64,000 nt of DNA from Lentisphaeria bacterium UBA7640 (GTDB lineage: Bacteria; Verrucomicrobiota; Lentisphaeria; Victivallales; Victivallaceae), in the NCBI GenBank assembly GCA_002483765.1, contig DLIO01000010.1, forward strand, positions 15,425-79,424. Reading direction: 5' to 3'. Both the position numbers and the translations under genes were made by a program. This document shows positions 26,637 through 34,617 of this stretch, piece after piece (the first letter of the stretch is position 1; every line of letters begins with the position of its first letter). The notes under the pieces were generated by a model. That model made no database searches, was not told the DNA's origin, and was given only the letters and a program-made list of their open reading frames with translations.

Positions 26637-26664
26637 CCAAAGCATATCTACATGGTTGCTTTGG
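26637..26664 (+). other. 8-bp inverted repeat after the beta-helix gene
   Basis: CCAAAGCA and TGCTTTGG form a perfect stem with a 12-nt loop, between the beta-helix gene and the next reading frame. No T-run follows, so a terminator role is only possible. The rest of the 170-bp gap shows nothing recognisable. Confidence 0.35.
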
Positions 26665-26693
26665 AATCTGAACAGTAATGCTGAATCAGAATA

Positions 26694-27275
26694 ATGAAAT
26701 TAATTATTTTTACATTTGCTATATTGTTGTTAGTTTCTACATGCTTTGCTTCAGGATGGAATGATTTCACGCTCGATATTGGCGATGGCTACAATATTTT
26801 TCGTGCTAACAGCATGGATGTTTGCATTGGTAGGACTGGCGGTAGTTTAATTTTATATCCACGTAATTATGAAAAGGTCGGACCAGTGATCCGATATATT
26901 ACGACTCCAAATCACATATTGACCAAAAATCTAGGCAAGAAGTCAAGGAACTTACTTGAGGGAGACTCTTTTCAAGAGATAGATTCAACTATGGAGTTTT
27001 TCTTCATCATCTCAAAGAAATCTACAGATATTCGTGGACCATTTACAAAAGAAGAGTTTTCCAGACTGCCAGAAGTTGCCGCTATCGGCTCCCTTGATTG
27101 GCAGACTCCAAGAAATCCAAACTTTTGGCTCCCACTGCTTGGCTCTCTCATGATTCTTTCTTTTTTTATTCCAGTCTTAGTAATTAAATATTTTTGGATC
27201 ACAATTCCTCTTATATTGGGAACATTTTTAATTTTACACCGTATCAAAAAACGTAAGAAGAAAGTTCAACAATGA
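26694..27275 (+). CDS. Exported membrane protein of unknown function
   Basis: A 193-residue protein with an N-terminal signal peptide (cleaved near residue 19, CFASG) and an exposed region with GWNDFTLDIGDGYNIFRANS and RTGGSLILYPRNYEKVGPVIRYI. Two hydrophobic helices (about 143-160 and 163-183) come next, followed by a very basic tail. The C-terminus is therefore probably cytoplasmic, depending on signal peptide processing. The ribosome binding site is poor. I do not recognise the family. It lies between the two copies of the leuC-upstream repeat. Confidence 0.65.
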   Translation: MKLIIFTFAILLLVSTCFASGWNDFTLDIGDGYNIFRANSMDVCIGRTGGSLILYPRNYEKVGPVIRYITTPNHILTKNLGKKSRNLLEGDSFQEIDSTMEFFFIISKKSTDIRGPFTKEEFSRLPEVAAIGSLDWQTPRNPNFWLPLLGSLMILSFFIPVLVIKYFWITIPLILGTFLILHRIKKRKKKVQQ

Positions 27276-27365
27276 AAATATTAATAATGCTACCGAAAGA
27301 TTATGAAATACGGATATTTTTGTTTACTCACCGGATACATGAAACACTGCTAGGGACGAAAGATT

Positions 27366-27422
27366 ATGGAACGCGGATGTTTTGTTCTTATTGGTCACTT
27401 TATCGGCATTTTGTTGTTTTGA
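27366..27422 (+). CDS. Possible leader peptide upstream of leuC
   Basis: A short reading frame MERGCFVLIGHFIGILLF, 18 residues, ends with TGA 60 bp before the leuC start. Seven of its residues are Leu, Ile or Val. The stop codon is followed at once by the small inverted repeat CTGGC-AG-GCCAG. This resembles the arrangement of leucine-operon leader peptides, which control by ribosome stalling. A related short frame (MKYGYFCLLTGYMKHC) begins 63 bp earlier. The ribosome binding site is weak and no clear terminator/antiterminator pair was found, so this is only a hypothesis. Confidence 0.3.
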   Translation: MERGCFVLIGHFIGILLF

Positions 27423-27489
27423 GCTGGCAGGCCAGATGTTCTGATGTTATATTACAAGAATCAACAGAGGAGTTTATGTTTTATGGGTA
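27377..27489 (+). repeat. leuC upstream region, second copy of a ~110-bp repeat
   Basis: The counterpart of 24882-24990. The shared stretch runs from CGGATGTTT and GTCACTTTATCG through TTCTGATGTTATATTAC to the leuC initiation region. Within this area a shorter unit (CGAAAGATTATG... at 27294 and again at 27357) is repeated with a 63-bp period. Confidence 0.65.
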
Positions 27490-28769
27490 AAACAACCGCA
27501 CAAAAGATTTTTGACGCGCACCGGATCGATTCTCCGGCTGCAGGGGTTTCAATATTGTCGCTGGACCGAGTTTTCTGTCATGAAATCACTACACCAATCG
27601 CGGTGGATGATTTAGTGGCGCGCGATAAAGATCGGGTTTTTGACAAAACAAAAATTAAAGCAGTAATTGATCACGTCACCCCGGCGAAGGATTCAAAAAC
27701 TGCAGAGCAGGGCAGGACAATGCGCGAATGGGCGCGTCGCCACGACATTAAAGATTTTTTTGATGTTGGCGAGAACGGCGTTTGCCATGTAATTTTCCCT
27801 GAGAAGGGCTTTGTTCGCCCCGGGTTTACTATTATTATGGGAGATTCACACACTTGTACTCACGGCGCGTTTGGAGCATTTGCTGCAGGAGTCGGCACCA
27901 CCGACCTTGAAGTCGGAATCTTAAAAGGCGTTTGCATCATGCGTGACCCTGAAACGATTAAAATTAATCTGAATGGCACCCTGAAGCCTGGAGTTTATGC
28001 CAAGGATGTAATTCTTGCTATAGTGAAAATGTTGACTGTGAATGGTGCGACTGACCAAGTTATTGAGTTCGACGGGTCAGCAGTTGCTGCTATGGATATG
28101 GATTCGCGTATGACGCTGTGTAACATGGCGATTGAAGCTGGTGGCACTTGCGGCATCTGTTACCCAGATATGGTTACGGTTGATTATCTGTGGCCATTCA
28201 TTAAAGATGACTTTGCTTCCAAAGAAGCAGCTTTGGCCGAATATTCAAAATGGACAGCCGATGCCGATGCTGAATATACGAAAGTGATCGATATGGATGT
28301 TTCAGAACTGGAACCGCTGGTCACTTTTGGTTATAAACCGGATCAGGTTAAGACTGTCGCAGAAATGAGTGGCACTAAAGTAGATCAAGTTTATATAGGC
28401 TCCTGTACCAACGGACGCTTTGATGATCTGCGCATTGCCTCAGAGGTTTTGAAAGGCCATAAGATTAGTCCAAATCTACGTGGTGTAGTTTCTCCGGCTA
28501 GTCCAAAGATCTACTCTGATGCATTAGAGGTGGGGATTATTAAAATATTTATGGATGCCGGTTTTTGCGTGACCAATCCAACTTGTGGCGCATGTTTGGG
28601 GATGAGCAACGGGGTTTTAGCGAGTGGCGAAGTCTGTGCATCGACTACTAATCGTAATTTTGCTGGACGCATGGGGAAGGGCGGTATGGTTCATTTAATG
28701 AGTCCTGCGACCGCTGCCGCGACCGCAATCGCTGGAGTTATCACTAATTCACCGCTCTATAAAGCATAA
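27483..28769 (+). CDS. leuC: 3-isopropylmalate dehydratase large subunit
   Basis: LeuC and LeuD together isomerise 2-isopropylmalate to 3-isopropylmalate in leucine synthesis through a [4Fe-4S] cluster. This is 428 aa, the size of the compact LeuC/homoaconitase-type subunits. MGDSHTCTHGAFGAFAAGVG, YIGSCTNGR (first cluster Cys) and NPTCGACLGMSNG (the other two) are present, as is MGKGGMVHLMSPATAAATA near the end. The frame is open further upstream, but the ATG at 27483 follows a GAGGAG site and begins MGKTTAQKIF, as in the family. leuD follows 18 bp later. Confidence 0.95.
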   Translation: MGKTTAQKIFDAHRIDSPAAGVSILSLDRVFCHEITTPIAVDDLVARDKDRVFDKTKIKAVIDHVTPAKDSKTAEQGRTMREWARRHDIKDFFDVGENGVCHVIFPEKGFVRPGFTIIMGDSHTCTHGAFGAFAAGVGTTDLEVGILKGVCIMRDPETIKINLNGTLKPGVYAKDVILAIVKMLTVNGATDQVIEFDGSAVAAMDMDSRMTLCNMAIEAGGTCGICYPDMVTVDYLWPFIKDDFASKEAALAEYSKWTADADAEYTKVIDMDVSELEPLVTFGYKPDQVKTVAEMSGTKVDQVYIGSCTNGRFDDLRIASEVLKGHKISPNLRGVVSPASPKIYSDALEVGIIKIFMDAGFCVTNPTCGACLGMSNGVLASGEVCASTTNRNFAGRMGKGGMVHLMSPATAAATAIAGVITNSPLYKA

Positions 28770-28787
28770 ATTTGGAGTTTGATTAAT

Positions 28788-29312
28788 ATGAAAAATTTTA
28801 ACGGCAAAATCCTTTTTTTGGATCGTTCCGATATTAACACTGACGAAATTCTGCCAGCTAGGCATATGAACGAAGCTTCTAAGTCGGCTCTGAAGCCGTA
28901 CTGTTTAGAGGATCTCGCAATAGCTGGCTTTGATCCTAAAACCGATATCGAGGATAAAAGTGTTATCGTTACTCGCAGTAATTTTGGCTGCGGTTCATCG
29001 CGCGAACATGCTCCTTGGGTATTGGAGTGCAATGGTATCAATCTGGTGATAGCAGAAGGCTTCGCCCGTATTTTTCGCCAAAATATGTTCAATTGCGGAA
29101 TGATGGCAATAACGCTTGGAGCAACACAGATTGATGATTTATTCAAACTGTTTGCTGGTTCCGAAGCAGAGTGCTCTACTGATCTAGATAAAATGGAATT
29201 TACGATCAAAGGCAATCTTCAAACCAAAGTATATCCGTTCAAACTAAATGCTTTTGATCTTGAACTGGTCAAAGCAGGCGGTTGGGTCGATTACGCAGAT
29301 AAAAAATACTGA
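28788..29312 (+). CDS. leuD: 3-isopropylmalate dehydratase small subunit
   Basis: The swivel-domain partner of LeuC, 174 aa. SDINTDEILPARHM, the substrate-binding loop SNFGCGSSREHAPWVL, and IAEGFARIFRQNMFNCGMM are intact. ATG 28788 with GGAG upstream is preferred over the TTG at 28779. leuA and leuB are not in the window. The gene ends 16 bp before palindrome copy 4 and is convergent with folB. Confidence 0.95.
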   Translation: MKNFNGKILFLDRSDINTDEILPARHMNEASKSALKPYCLEDLAIAGFDPKTDIEDKSVIVTRSNFGCGSSREHAPWVLECNGINLVIAEGFARIFRQNMFNCGMMAITLGATQIDDLFKLFAGSEAECSTDLDKMEFTIKGNLQTKVYPFKLNAFDLELVKAGGWVDYADKKY

Positions 29313-29327
29313 GTAATTTGTTCTCTA

Positions 29328-29358
29328 AATTCGCGCGCGCATTATGCGCGCGCGAATT
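29328..29358. repeat. 31-bp GC-alternating palindrome, copy 4
   Basis: A perfect copy: AATT-CG-CGCGCGCAT, central T, and the exact complement. It occupies the 57-bp gap between the convergent leuD and folB ends. Here it could terminate in both directions, but it lacks T-runs. Confidence 0.92.
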
Positions 29359-29369
29359 GGGATACCTAA

Positions 29370-29729
29370 TTACATTTTTCTTGAGCGGCTGATTTCAACT
29401 GCTACGCTGTCCGCTTTCTTTAATGCGCCTGGTTTATCCAGGATTACCGTTACAGTCTTGACTCCAGCGAAATCCAAACAAATTTCGGCTGCTGATTGCG
29501 CCAGCGTTTCAATTAGGTAGTACTGCGATTTTTCACCAAGAGCAACCAGTCGATCACGAACCTCTGAATAGTCGATTGCTAGATTAAGGTCGTCGTGTTC
29601 AGCTGCTGGGCGCATATCGCATTCCAGAATGATATTAAAGATCACTTCACGCGGGGTAATGCGCTCATTGGGTCTGGTTCCGACAATAGTTTGCATTTTC
29701 AGATTGCGGATGTGGATTTGGTCATTCAT
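29370..29729 (-). CDS. folB: Dihydroneopterin aldolase
   Basis: FolB cleaves 7,8-dihydroneopterin to 6-hydroxymethyl-dihydropterin in folate synthesis. It is 119 aa. IHIRNLKMQTIVGTRPNERITPREVIFNIILECD holds the conserved Glu, AIDYSEVRDRLVAL the Tyr/Asp region, LIETLAQSAAEICL follows, and VTVILDKPGALKKADSVAVEI contains the active-site Lys. The frame continues upstream, but the ATG at 29729 has an AAGGAG site and overlaps the stop of the preceding amidohydrolase gene by 4 bp. Confidence 0.93.
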   Translation of the reverse strand: MNDQIHIRNLKMQTIVGTRPNERITPREVIFNIILECDMRPAAEHDDLNLAIDYSEVRDRLVALGEKSQYYLIETLAQSAAEICLDFAGVKTVTVILDKPGALKKADSVAVEISRSRKM

Positions 29730-31279
29730 AACATCTCCTTGAGTTGGGGTTTTAAGATTTTTCCAGAACGAGCAATTGGAGTAGGCGCGGCTGCGCCGTA
29801 AGCCGGAATGCCGTTGACTAGTACTAATTTTACTCCAGACGCGAGCTGGTGTGGTGTGTTGAAGTCGGCATTTGAACAATATTCCTGCCAATCCAAAAGC
29901 ACTAAATCCGCATGATAACCCGGTTTTATCATGCCACGTCCAGTTAAATTGAAAATTGATGCAGGTAGTGAAGTCATGCGGCGAACTATCTCTTCCTTCG
30001 ACAGAATACCATTTAACAAACGAACGAATTCAGGGAATGAGCCGAAACCACGCGGATGACTAACGCCAAAACTATAATCTAGCGGTCGAGCGCTTTCATC
30101 ACTGCCACAGGCGACAAATTCAAGTCGAAGAATCTTTCTTAAATTATCTGGTGACATTGCGCTAAATGCCGCCATTGCGCCGCTGCGATCCGTGCGCCAT
30201 ATTTCAACGCAAACTGCTGCAGGATCGCTGAATTCTGCTAAGAGTTTACCGTTCATCGTTTTGAAGCGTGGAGCTGAAGTTGAAACTAGACGGCAAGTCT
30301 GCCAGCGTTCTGCTGGATATTTCCGCAACTCAGCTTTAACGGTGTTCGCATTGATTTCGGATTGGAGATAATCCGATAACGCTTCATTGGGCATTGAGGC
30401 TAGATTATCTGGTAAAATGATGCTTAATTGAGTCATTGATTCAGTATATGGATAACGATCTGCGGTAATTCGCAATGGAGCTTTATTAATCAACTCCAAG
30501 GCCTCGTCGAGTTTGCCCCAGTTTTTCTTGCCGGAAGTTTTAAGATGACTGATATGAAGATGTGGTTGACCAGCCGCAATACATGAATCCACAGCCTCTT
30601 CGATAGCTTCAATGAGTTGGTTGCCCTCACTGCGCAGATGAGTGGCGTAAGGGCGCCCAAAAGGCATAAGCGCCGCTAGTAATGCAGTAATTTCATCGCT
30701 GTTTGAAAAGCATCCCGGGGTGTAAAGCAAACCGCTGGATAATCCTGTCGCGCCCTGCTTGAGTTGAGTCTGTAAAAGAGTAACGGTTTCAGATATCTGC
30801 TTTGGAGTTAATTTACTATTGCTGTAACCATTGATTGCGGCGCGTAGCGTATTGTGTCCACATAACGGAGCGATATTTAATGCCGGACAACGGATTTCAA
30901 CTGCGCGACAGTAACTGCTAAAGTCGCTCCATTCAATTGGACAATTATAATTTTCATATAGTTGTTTGAGATGCTCGCGATTAAGTTCATTAACTGGAAA
31001 CGGCGAGAGCCCACAATTTCCGCTAACTTCTGTAGTGATGCCCTGGGCTACTTTGCTGTTCGCTTCAGGTGCGGCAATAATTGAAATGTCAGAATGTCCA
31101 TGGGCGTCAATGAAGCCGGGCGTCAGAGCCAGCCCAGTCGCTTCAATTTCAAGATCGCTGTCAGGCTTTTTTTTTCCGACACTAACAATGCGTCCGGAAC
31201 TAATCTGAACATTCGCCTGCATCGGCGGTGCTCCAGAACCATCGTAAATAGTGGCATTTTTTATTAGTAATGTTTTCAT
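29726..31279 (-). CDS. D-aminoacylase/N-acyl-D-amino-acid deacylase family amidohydrolase
   Basis: A 517-residue amidohydrolase of the D-aminoacylase/dihydroorotase-like group, which hydrolyses N-acyl-D-amino acids or related amides. The metal-site HGHSD (residues about 60-64, in TPGFIDAHGHSD) and the EVSGNCGLSPFPV loop are diagnostic. ATHLRSEGNQ and HISHLKTSGKKNWGK supply more ligands, and GMIKPGYHADLVLLDW is the C-terminal beta-sandwich segment. It is coupled to folB by a 4-bp overlap. There is no signal peptide. The substrate is uncertain; D-amino acid recycling is the usual role. Confidence 0.88.
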   Translation of the reverse strand: MKTLLIKNATIYDGSGAPPMQANVQISSGRIVSVGKKKPDSDLEIEATGLALTPGFIDAHGHSDISIIAAPEANSKVAQGITTEVSGNCGLSPFPVNELNREHLKQLYENYNCPIEWSDFSSYCRAVEIRCPALNIAPLCGHNTLRAAINGYSNSKLTPKQISETVTLLQTQLKQGATGLSSGLLYTPGCFSNSDEITALLAALMPFGRPYATHLRSEGNQLIEAIEEAVDSCIAAGQPHLHISHLKTSGKKNWGKLDEALELINKAPLRITADRYPYTESMTQLSIILPDNLASMPNEALSDYLQSEINANTVKAELRKYPAERWQTCRLVSTSAPRFKTMNGKLLAEFSDPAAVCVEIWRTDRSGAMAAFSAMSPDNLRKILRLEFVACGSDESARPLDYSFGVSHPRGFGSFPEFVRLLNGILSKEEIVRRMTSLPASIFNLTGRGMIKPGYHADLVLLDWQEYCSNADFNTPHQLASGVKLVLVNGIPAYGAAAPTPIARSGKILKPQLKEML

Positions 31280-31523
31280 ATCTCAAAAGTTAGCACGCAA
31301 TTCATTGAAATGACACTATTATTTTATAATTTTTATAATTCTTTATTTAGTTGGAGGGTATGATTCGGTTTTGATTCGAATTCAAAATTATGTTTCCATC
31401 GATCGAATGATTTACTACCGGAAATGGTCAGATGTCCAGTAATATTGAGTTTATATATATGAATAAAAAGAAATTATCTTGAGTCAATTGACATAATAGA
31501 TAAAGAGATGTATTTTAATCGAG

Positions 31524-31539
31524 TTGGCACAGGATTTGT
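31524..31539 (+). promoter_or_regulatory. Sigma-54-type (-24/-12) promoter candidate
   Basis: TTGGCAC-AGGAT-TTGT has the spacing of the sigma-54 consensus TGGCAC-N5-TTGC, with one mismatch in the -12 box. It lies 35 bp upstream of the oxidoreductase start. An alternative reading is a sigma-70 promoter at the same place (TTGGCA, 18 bp, TACAAT), and TTGACA with a weaker -10 lies slightly upstream. The remaining 295-bp gap behind the amidohydrolase gene shows nothing else I can name. Confidence 0.4.
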
Positions 31540-31574
31540 AATATTTCTACAATAAATTATATGGAGTTTTCTAA

Positions 31575-32630
31575 ATGGGTCGTAAAGTTAAATTTGGGAT
31601 TGTTGGAACTGGGGAAATTGCTAAGATGCACGCAGAAGCACTAAAGGGGATGTCTAATGCTGTGTTAGTAGCAGTTTATGATAAGGTAGAGGAGCGCGCG
31701 CAATCATTTGCCGCAAGCTATGGAGTCAGAGCACTCAGCAGTTTTGATGATTTTCTCAATGATCCAGATATAGAAGCGGTCACAATAGCCACACCTACAG
31801 GGATTCATGCTGAAGTTGCCATTCCTGTGGCTCAAGCTGGCAAACATATTCTTTGCGAAAAACCTCTTGACGTAACTCTTGAGAAAGCCGATAGTATTAT
31901 TCATGCTTGTAGCCAAAATAAGGTTTTTTTAGCCTCCGTCTTTCAATCACGTTTTGCTCGTAGCGTTCAGGCTATTAAAAATGCATACGATGCAGGGCGC
32001 TTTGGCAAGATAGTGCTCGCCAGTACCCAAGTGAAATGGTATCGTTCACAGGAATACTATGACAGTGCCGGTTGGCGTGGCACGTGGGCACTCGACGGCG
32101 GTGGAGCCTTGATGAACCAATCTATTCATACCATAGATTTATTGCTTTACATCAATGGCGATCCGAGCGAAACATTTGGTTATTGTGGGATTCTTAGTCA
32201 CGAGAATATTGAAGTTGAAGATAACCTTTGTGCTGTAGTAAAATATCAGAATGGTTCAATGGGGACGATTGAAGTCAGCACTTCATGTGCGCCTGGTTTC
32301 CCACGGCGTCTAGAAATTTCTGGAACGAATGGCACCGCAGTTATGCAAGACGATCAGATTATTTGCTGGAATTTTGTTGATAATAATGACTCAGACGCCA
32401 GCATTTTAGCAGAGTGCGGAGCTGGCGAAGGATTACATGGTGGGTCTGGAGATCCGATGGCAATAGGTCATGCTGGCCATCGTCAGCAGTTATCTGACCT
32501 TGCAGAAGCGATCATTAATAATCGCGAACCGTTTCTACCTGGGACCGAAGGACGGCGTGCGGTTAAATTTATTTGTGGGATTTATGAATCGTGCCGAACT
32601 GGTCAACCCTACAAATTTGAAGAAGATTGA
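31575..32630 (+). CDS. Gfo/Idh/MocA family oxidoreductase
   Basis: An NAD(P)-dependent sugar or cyclitol dehydrogenase of 351 aa. The N-terminal Rossmann motif GTGEIAKMHAEAL (about 11-23) and the family signature CEKPLDVTLEKAD (near residue 96) are clear. The C-terminal domain holds GWRGTWALDGGGALMNQSIHTIDLL, with the conserved Gly-Gly-Gly and His/Asp residues of the catalytic site. It is a single gene, convergent with the histidine kinase gene (8-bp gap). The substrate is not predictable. Confidence 0.92.
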   Translation: MGRKVKFGIVGTGEIAKMHAEALKGMSNAVLVAVYDKVEERAQSFAASYGVRALSSFDDFLNDPDIEAVTIATPTGIHAEVAIPVAQAGKHILCEKPLDVTLEKADSIIHACSQNKVFLASVFQSRFARSVQAIKNAYDAGRFGKIVLASTQVKWYRSQEYYDSAGWRGTWALDGGGALMNQSIHTIDLLLYINGDPSETFGYCGILSHENIEVEDNLCAVVKYQNGSMGTIEVSTSCAPGFPRRLEISGTNGTAVMQDDQIICWNFVDNNDSDASILAECGAGEGLHGGSGDPMAIGHAGHRQQLSDLAEAIINNREPFLPGTEGRRAVKFICGIYESCRTGQPYKFEED

Positions 32631-32638
32631 GCCAATTA

Positions 32639-34600
32639 TTATTTGTTGTTTGACCCGATCTCTATTTTCGGGATGAATATATGGAATGAGGTTCCGATGT
32701 TTACTTGACTAGAGAGCAGAATCCAACCGCGATGATTAGTGATAGTACCATAGATCATCGCCAAGCCCATTCCTGTACCTTTGCCATAAGATTTTGTAGT
32801 AAAAAATGGTTCAAAAACTCGGCTCATAGTTTCTTTTGACATACCACAACCATTGTCAGAAATAGAGATATGGTAATATTTTTGCAGGTCGACATCAGCT
32901 GGCATGACTCCAGACAGTGTTTCTTCTGGGATAAAGTTTGCAGCCTCTCCTGCAGAAATCTCTAGTCGCATACCTTGGTCGGGAGGATTGTCTTCCATCG
33001 CGTCTCGCGCATTAATCATGAAATTAATAAAAACTTGTTGTAGCTGTATGATGTCTCCGGTAATCATCATCGATTCTTTGGGTAGATAAAGGTTTAAATA
33101 AAGATTTAATTGATTACTAGGGAGGAATAATTCGGTACTGTGGCGAATCAATTCATTGAGGTCAATTTTCTCTTCGTGGTATTTCCCTTTTCGAGCAAAT
33201 CCCAATAATTGGTGAGTTAATCTCCCCGCTTGTTCAGAAATCTGAGTGATTTTTTCAAGGTGACGAATAATTTTAGGATCTTTACTTTTATCGTAGAGCC
33301 GGATCAAATCCAAATGCCCTAGGATTGCGTGAATATGATTATTGAAATCGTGAGCGACGCCGCCAGCCAATTTTCCGATAGAATCAAGACGCTGGGAGTG
33401 GTTAAGTTGTTCACTTAATATCTCCTTTTCACGCGCCAACCGGCTTTCTTCGGTAATATCACGCCCCTGTAGAATATACATAGGAATATTCCCTACTTGG
33501 GTGCCTGAAATCGCCATATCTAAATAAACCTGCGATCCATCATGACCAGGAGCATAGCAACGAAAATGCTTGGTCGGATGTTCATTTTCCTGAGTTGCTT
33601 CAGGAAGCTTGAGCAATTTAGGCCCCAGCGGTTCGCCTTTCTCGTCAGTGAGCATATTGGTAAGCTCAATACCGATCAGGGACGGTGTTTGAAAAACGAT
33701 GCGGTTGGCGGCACGATTTGCTTCTAATACATCGCCATTGCGAGAAACTAACATGATCATTTCACTGGCATTTTCAACTAGAAGTTGATAACGCCCTTCC
33801 CATTCACGTAGGTTATGTTCAAGTGCCTGTGCTTTGCCGTATCCTCCGAAAAACGCAAAGAAAATATCAAGCGCACCGCGGCTGATAGAACTGCTTTCCT
33901 TCTCTATTTTCACTAAATACATGGTAATCAAAGCTGAGAGCCAGGCAGTAGCAATTGATCTGATAATTAATGAATTGTTGATTTCTAGCCACCAGAACGG
34001 TTTGAACCCATAGGTGACAAATAGATAAATAAATGAATCAATAACTTGAGCGAAAATCATTGATCCTAGCACGCATAAAAACATACGGCATCCGACATTG
34101 CGTAGGCGTTGAAAAAATATCGGAAGAAGGAATAAGTCAGCCACTAGTGCCAATACTGAACCGCTCATGGAAACTTTGGTCTGTTCCAAAAGACTGCTGA
34201 GTATATCTGCCGAACTGCCTTGGGAAATGCTGAATCCAATCCAGTTGCATTGGAGCATAGTCAGGTAAGTTAGATACATAAATAGCCCATAAGAGGCGAG
34301 GCAAGCTATAATCAGTCGTTGTGCTGCTAAAGTTCCTTCGGTAATATAGATTAGCAATAGGGCAGCCAGGAACGGCAGCGTCAAGACCGTTGACCCAATA
34401 TAAAAGTCAAATCCGGTAATATTAGTAGTGATTTGAAGATTAGAAGCGGCAATCAGCTGAGCAAAGACAAATAATAGTCCAGCACAAACATAAAAAGCCG
34501 CCTGCCCAATGATTTTACGCTGACTATGAAGTAACGCTAGCGTCACAAAGACAAAAGTCATCTCTAAGAAAGCAAGCAAAATTGCCAGAATATTTTCCAA
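32639..34600 (-). CDS. PAS-domain sensor histidine kinase, membrane-bound
   Basis: A sensor kinase of 653 aa. The first ~225 residues contain about seven transmembrane helices. A PAS domain (about 275-385, YQLLVENASEMIMLVSRNGDVLEANRAANRI) is followed by the phosphorylation site GGVAHDFNNH with H417. The HATPase domain is shown by NARDAMED (N box), ISDNGCGM (G1) and GKGTGMGLAMIYG (G2). AHDFNN is typical of NtrB-like and hybrid kinases, but no receiver domain is attached and no response regulator lies nearby. It is downstream of mcsA-mcsB on the same strand, with a 17-bp gap. Confidence 0.92.
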   Translation of the reverse strand: MENILAILLAFLEMTFVFVTLALLHSQRKIIGQAAFYVCAGLLFVFAQLIAASNLQITTNITGFDFYIGSTVLTLPFLAALLLIYITEGTLAAQRLIIACLASYGLFMYLTYLTMLQCNWIGFSISQGSSADILSSLLEQTKVSMSGSVLALVADLFLLPIFFQRLRNVGCRMFLCVLGSMIFAQVIDSFIYLFVTYGFKPFWWLEINNSLIIRSIATAWLSALITMYLVKIEKESSSISRGALDIFFAFFGGYGKAQALEHNLREWEGRYQLLVENASEMIMLVSRNGDVLEANRAANRIVFQTPSLIGIELTNMLTDEKGEPLGPKLLKLPEATQENEHPTKHFRCYAPGHDGSQVYLDMAISGTQVGNIPMYILQGRDITEESRLAREKEILSEQLNHSQRLDSIGKLAGGVAHDFNNHIHAILGHLDLIRLYDKSKDPKIIRHLEKITQISEQAGRLTHQLLGFARKGKYHEEKIDLNELIRHSTELFLPSNQLNLYLNLYLPKESMMITGDIIQLQQVFINFMINARDAMEDNPPDQGMRLEISAGEAANFIPEETLSGVMPADVDLQKYYHISISDNGCGMSKETMSRVFEPFFTTKSYGKGTGMGLAMIYGTITNHRGWILLSSQVNIGTSFHIFIPKIEIGSNNK

Positions 34601-34617
34601 GATATTTTAATACTCCA

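Noticed and set aside
27272..27490. 72-codon plus-strand frame overlapping the end of the unknown membrane protein gene and the leuC start
   Set aside because: Its apparent internal repeat (KDYEIRIF, KDYGTRMF) comes from the 63-bp DNA subrepeat. It overlaps the leuC initiation region and has no protein-like composition.
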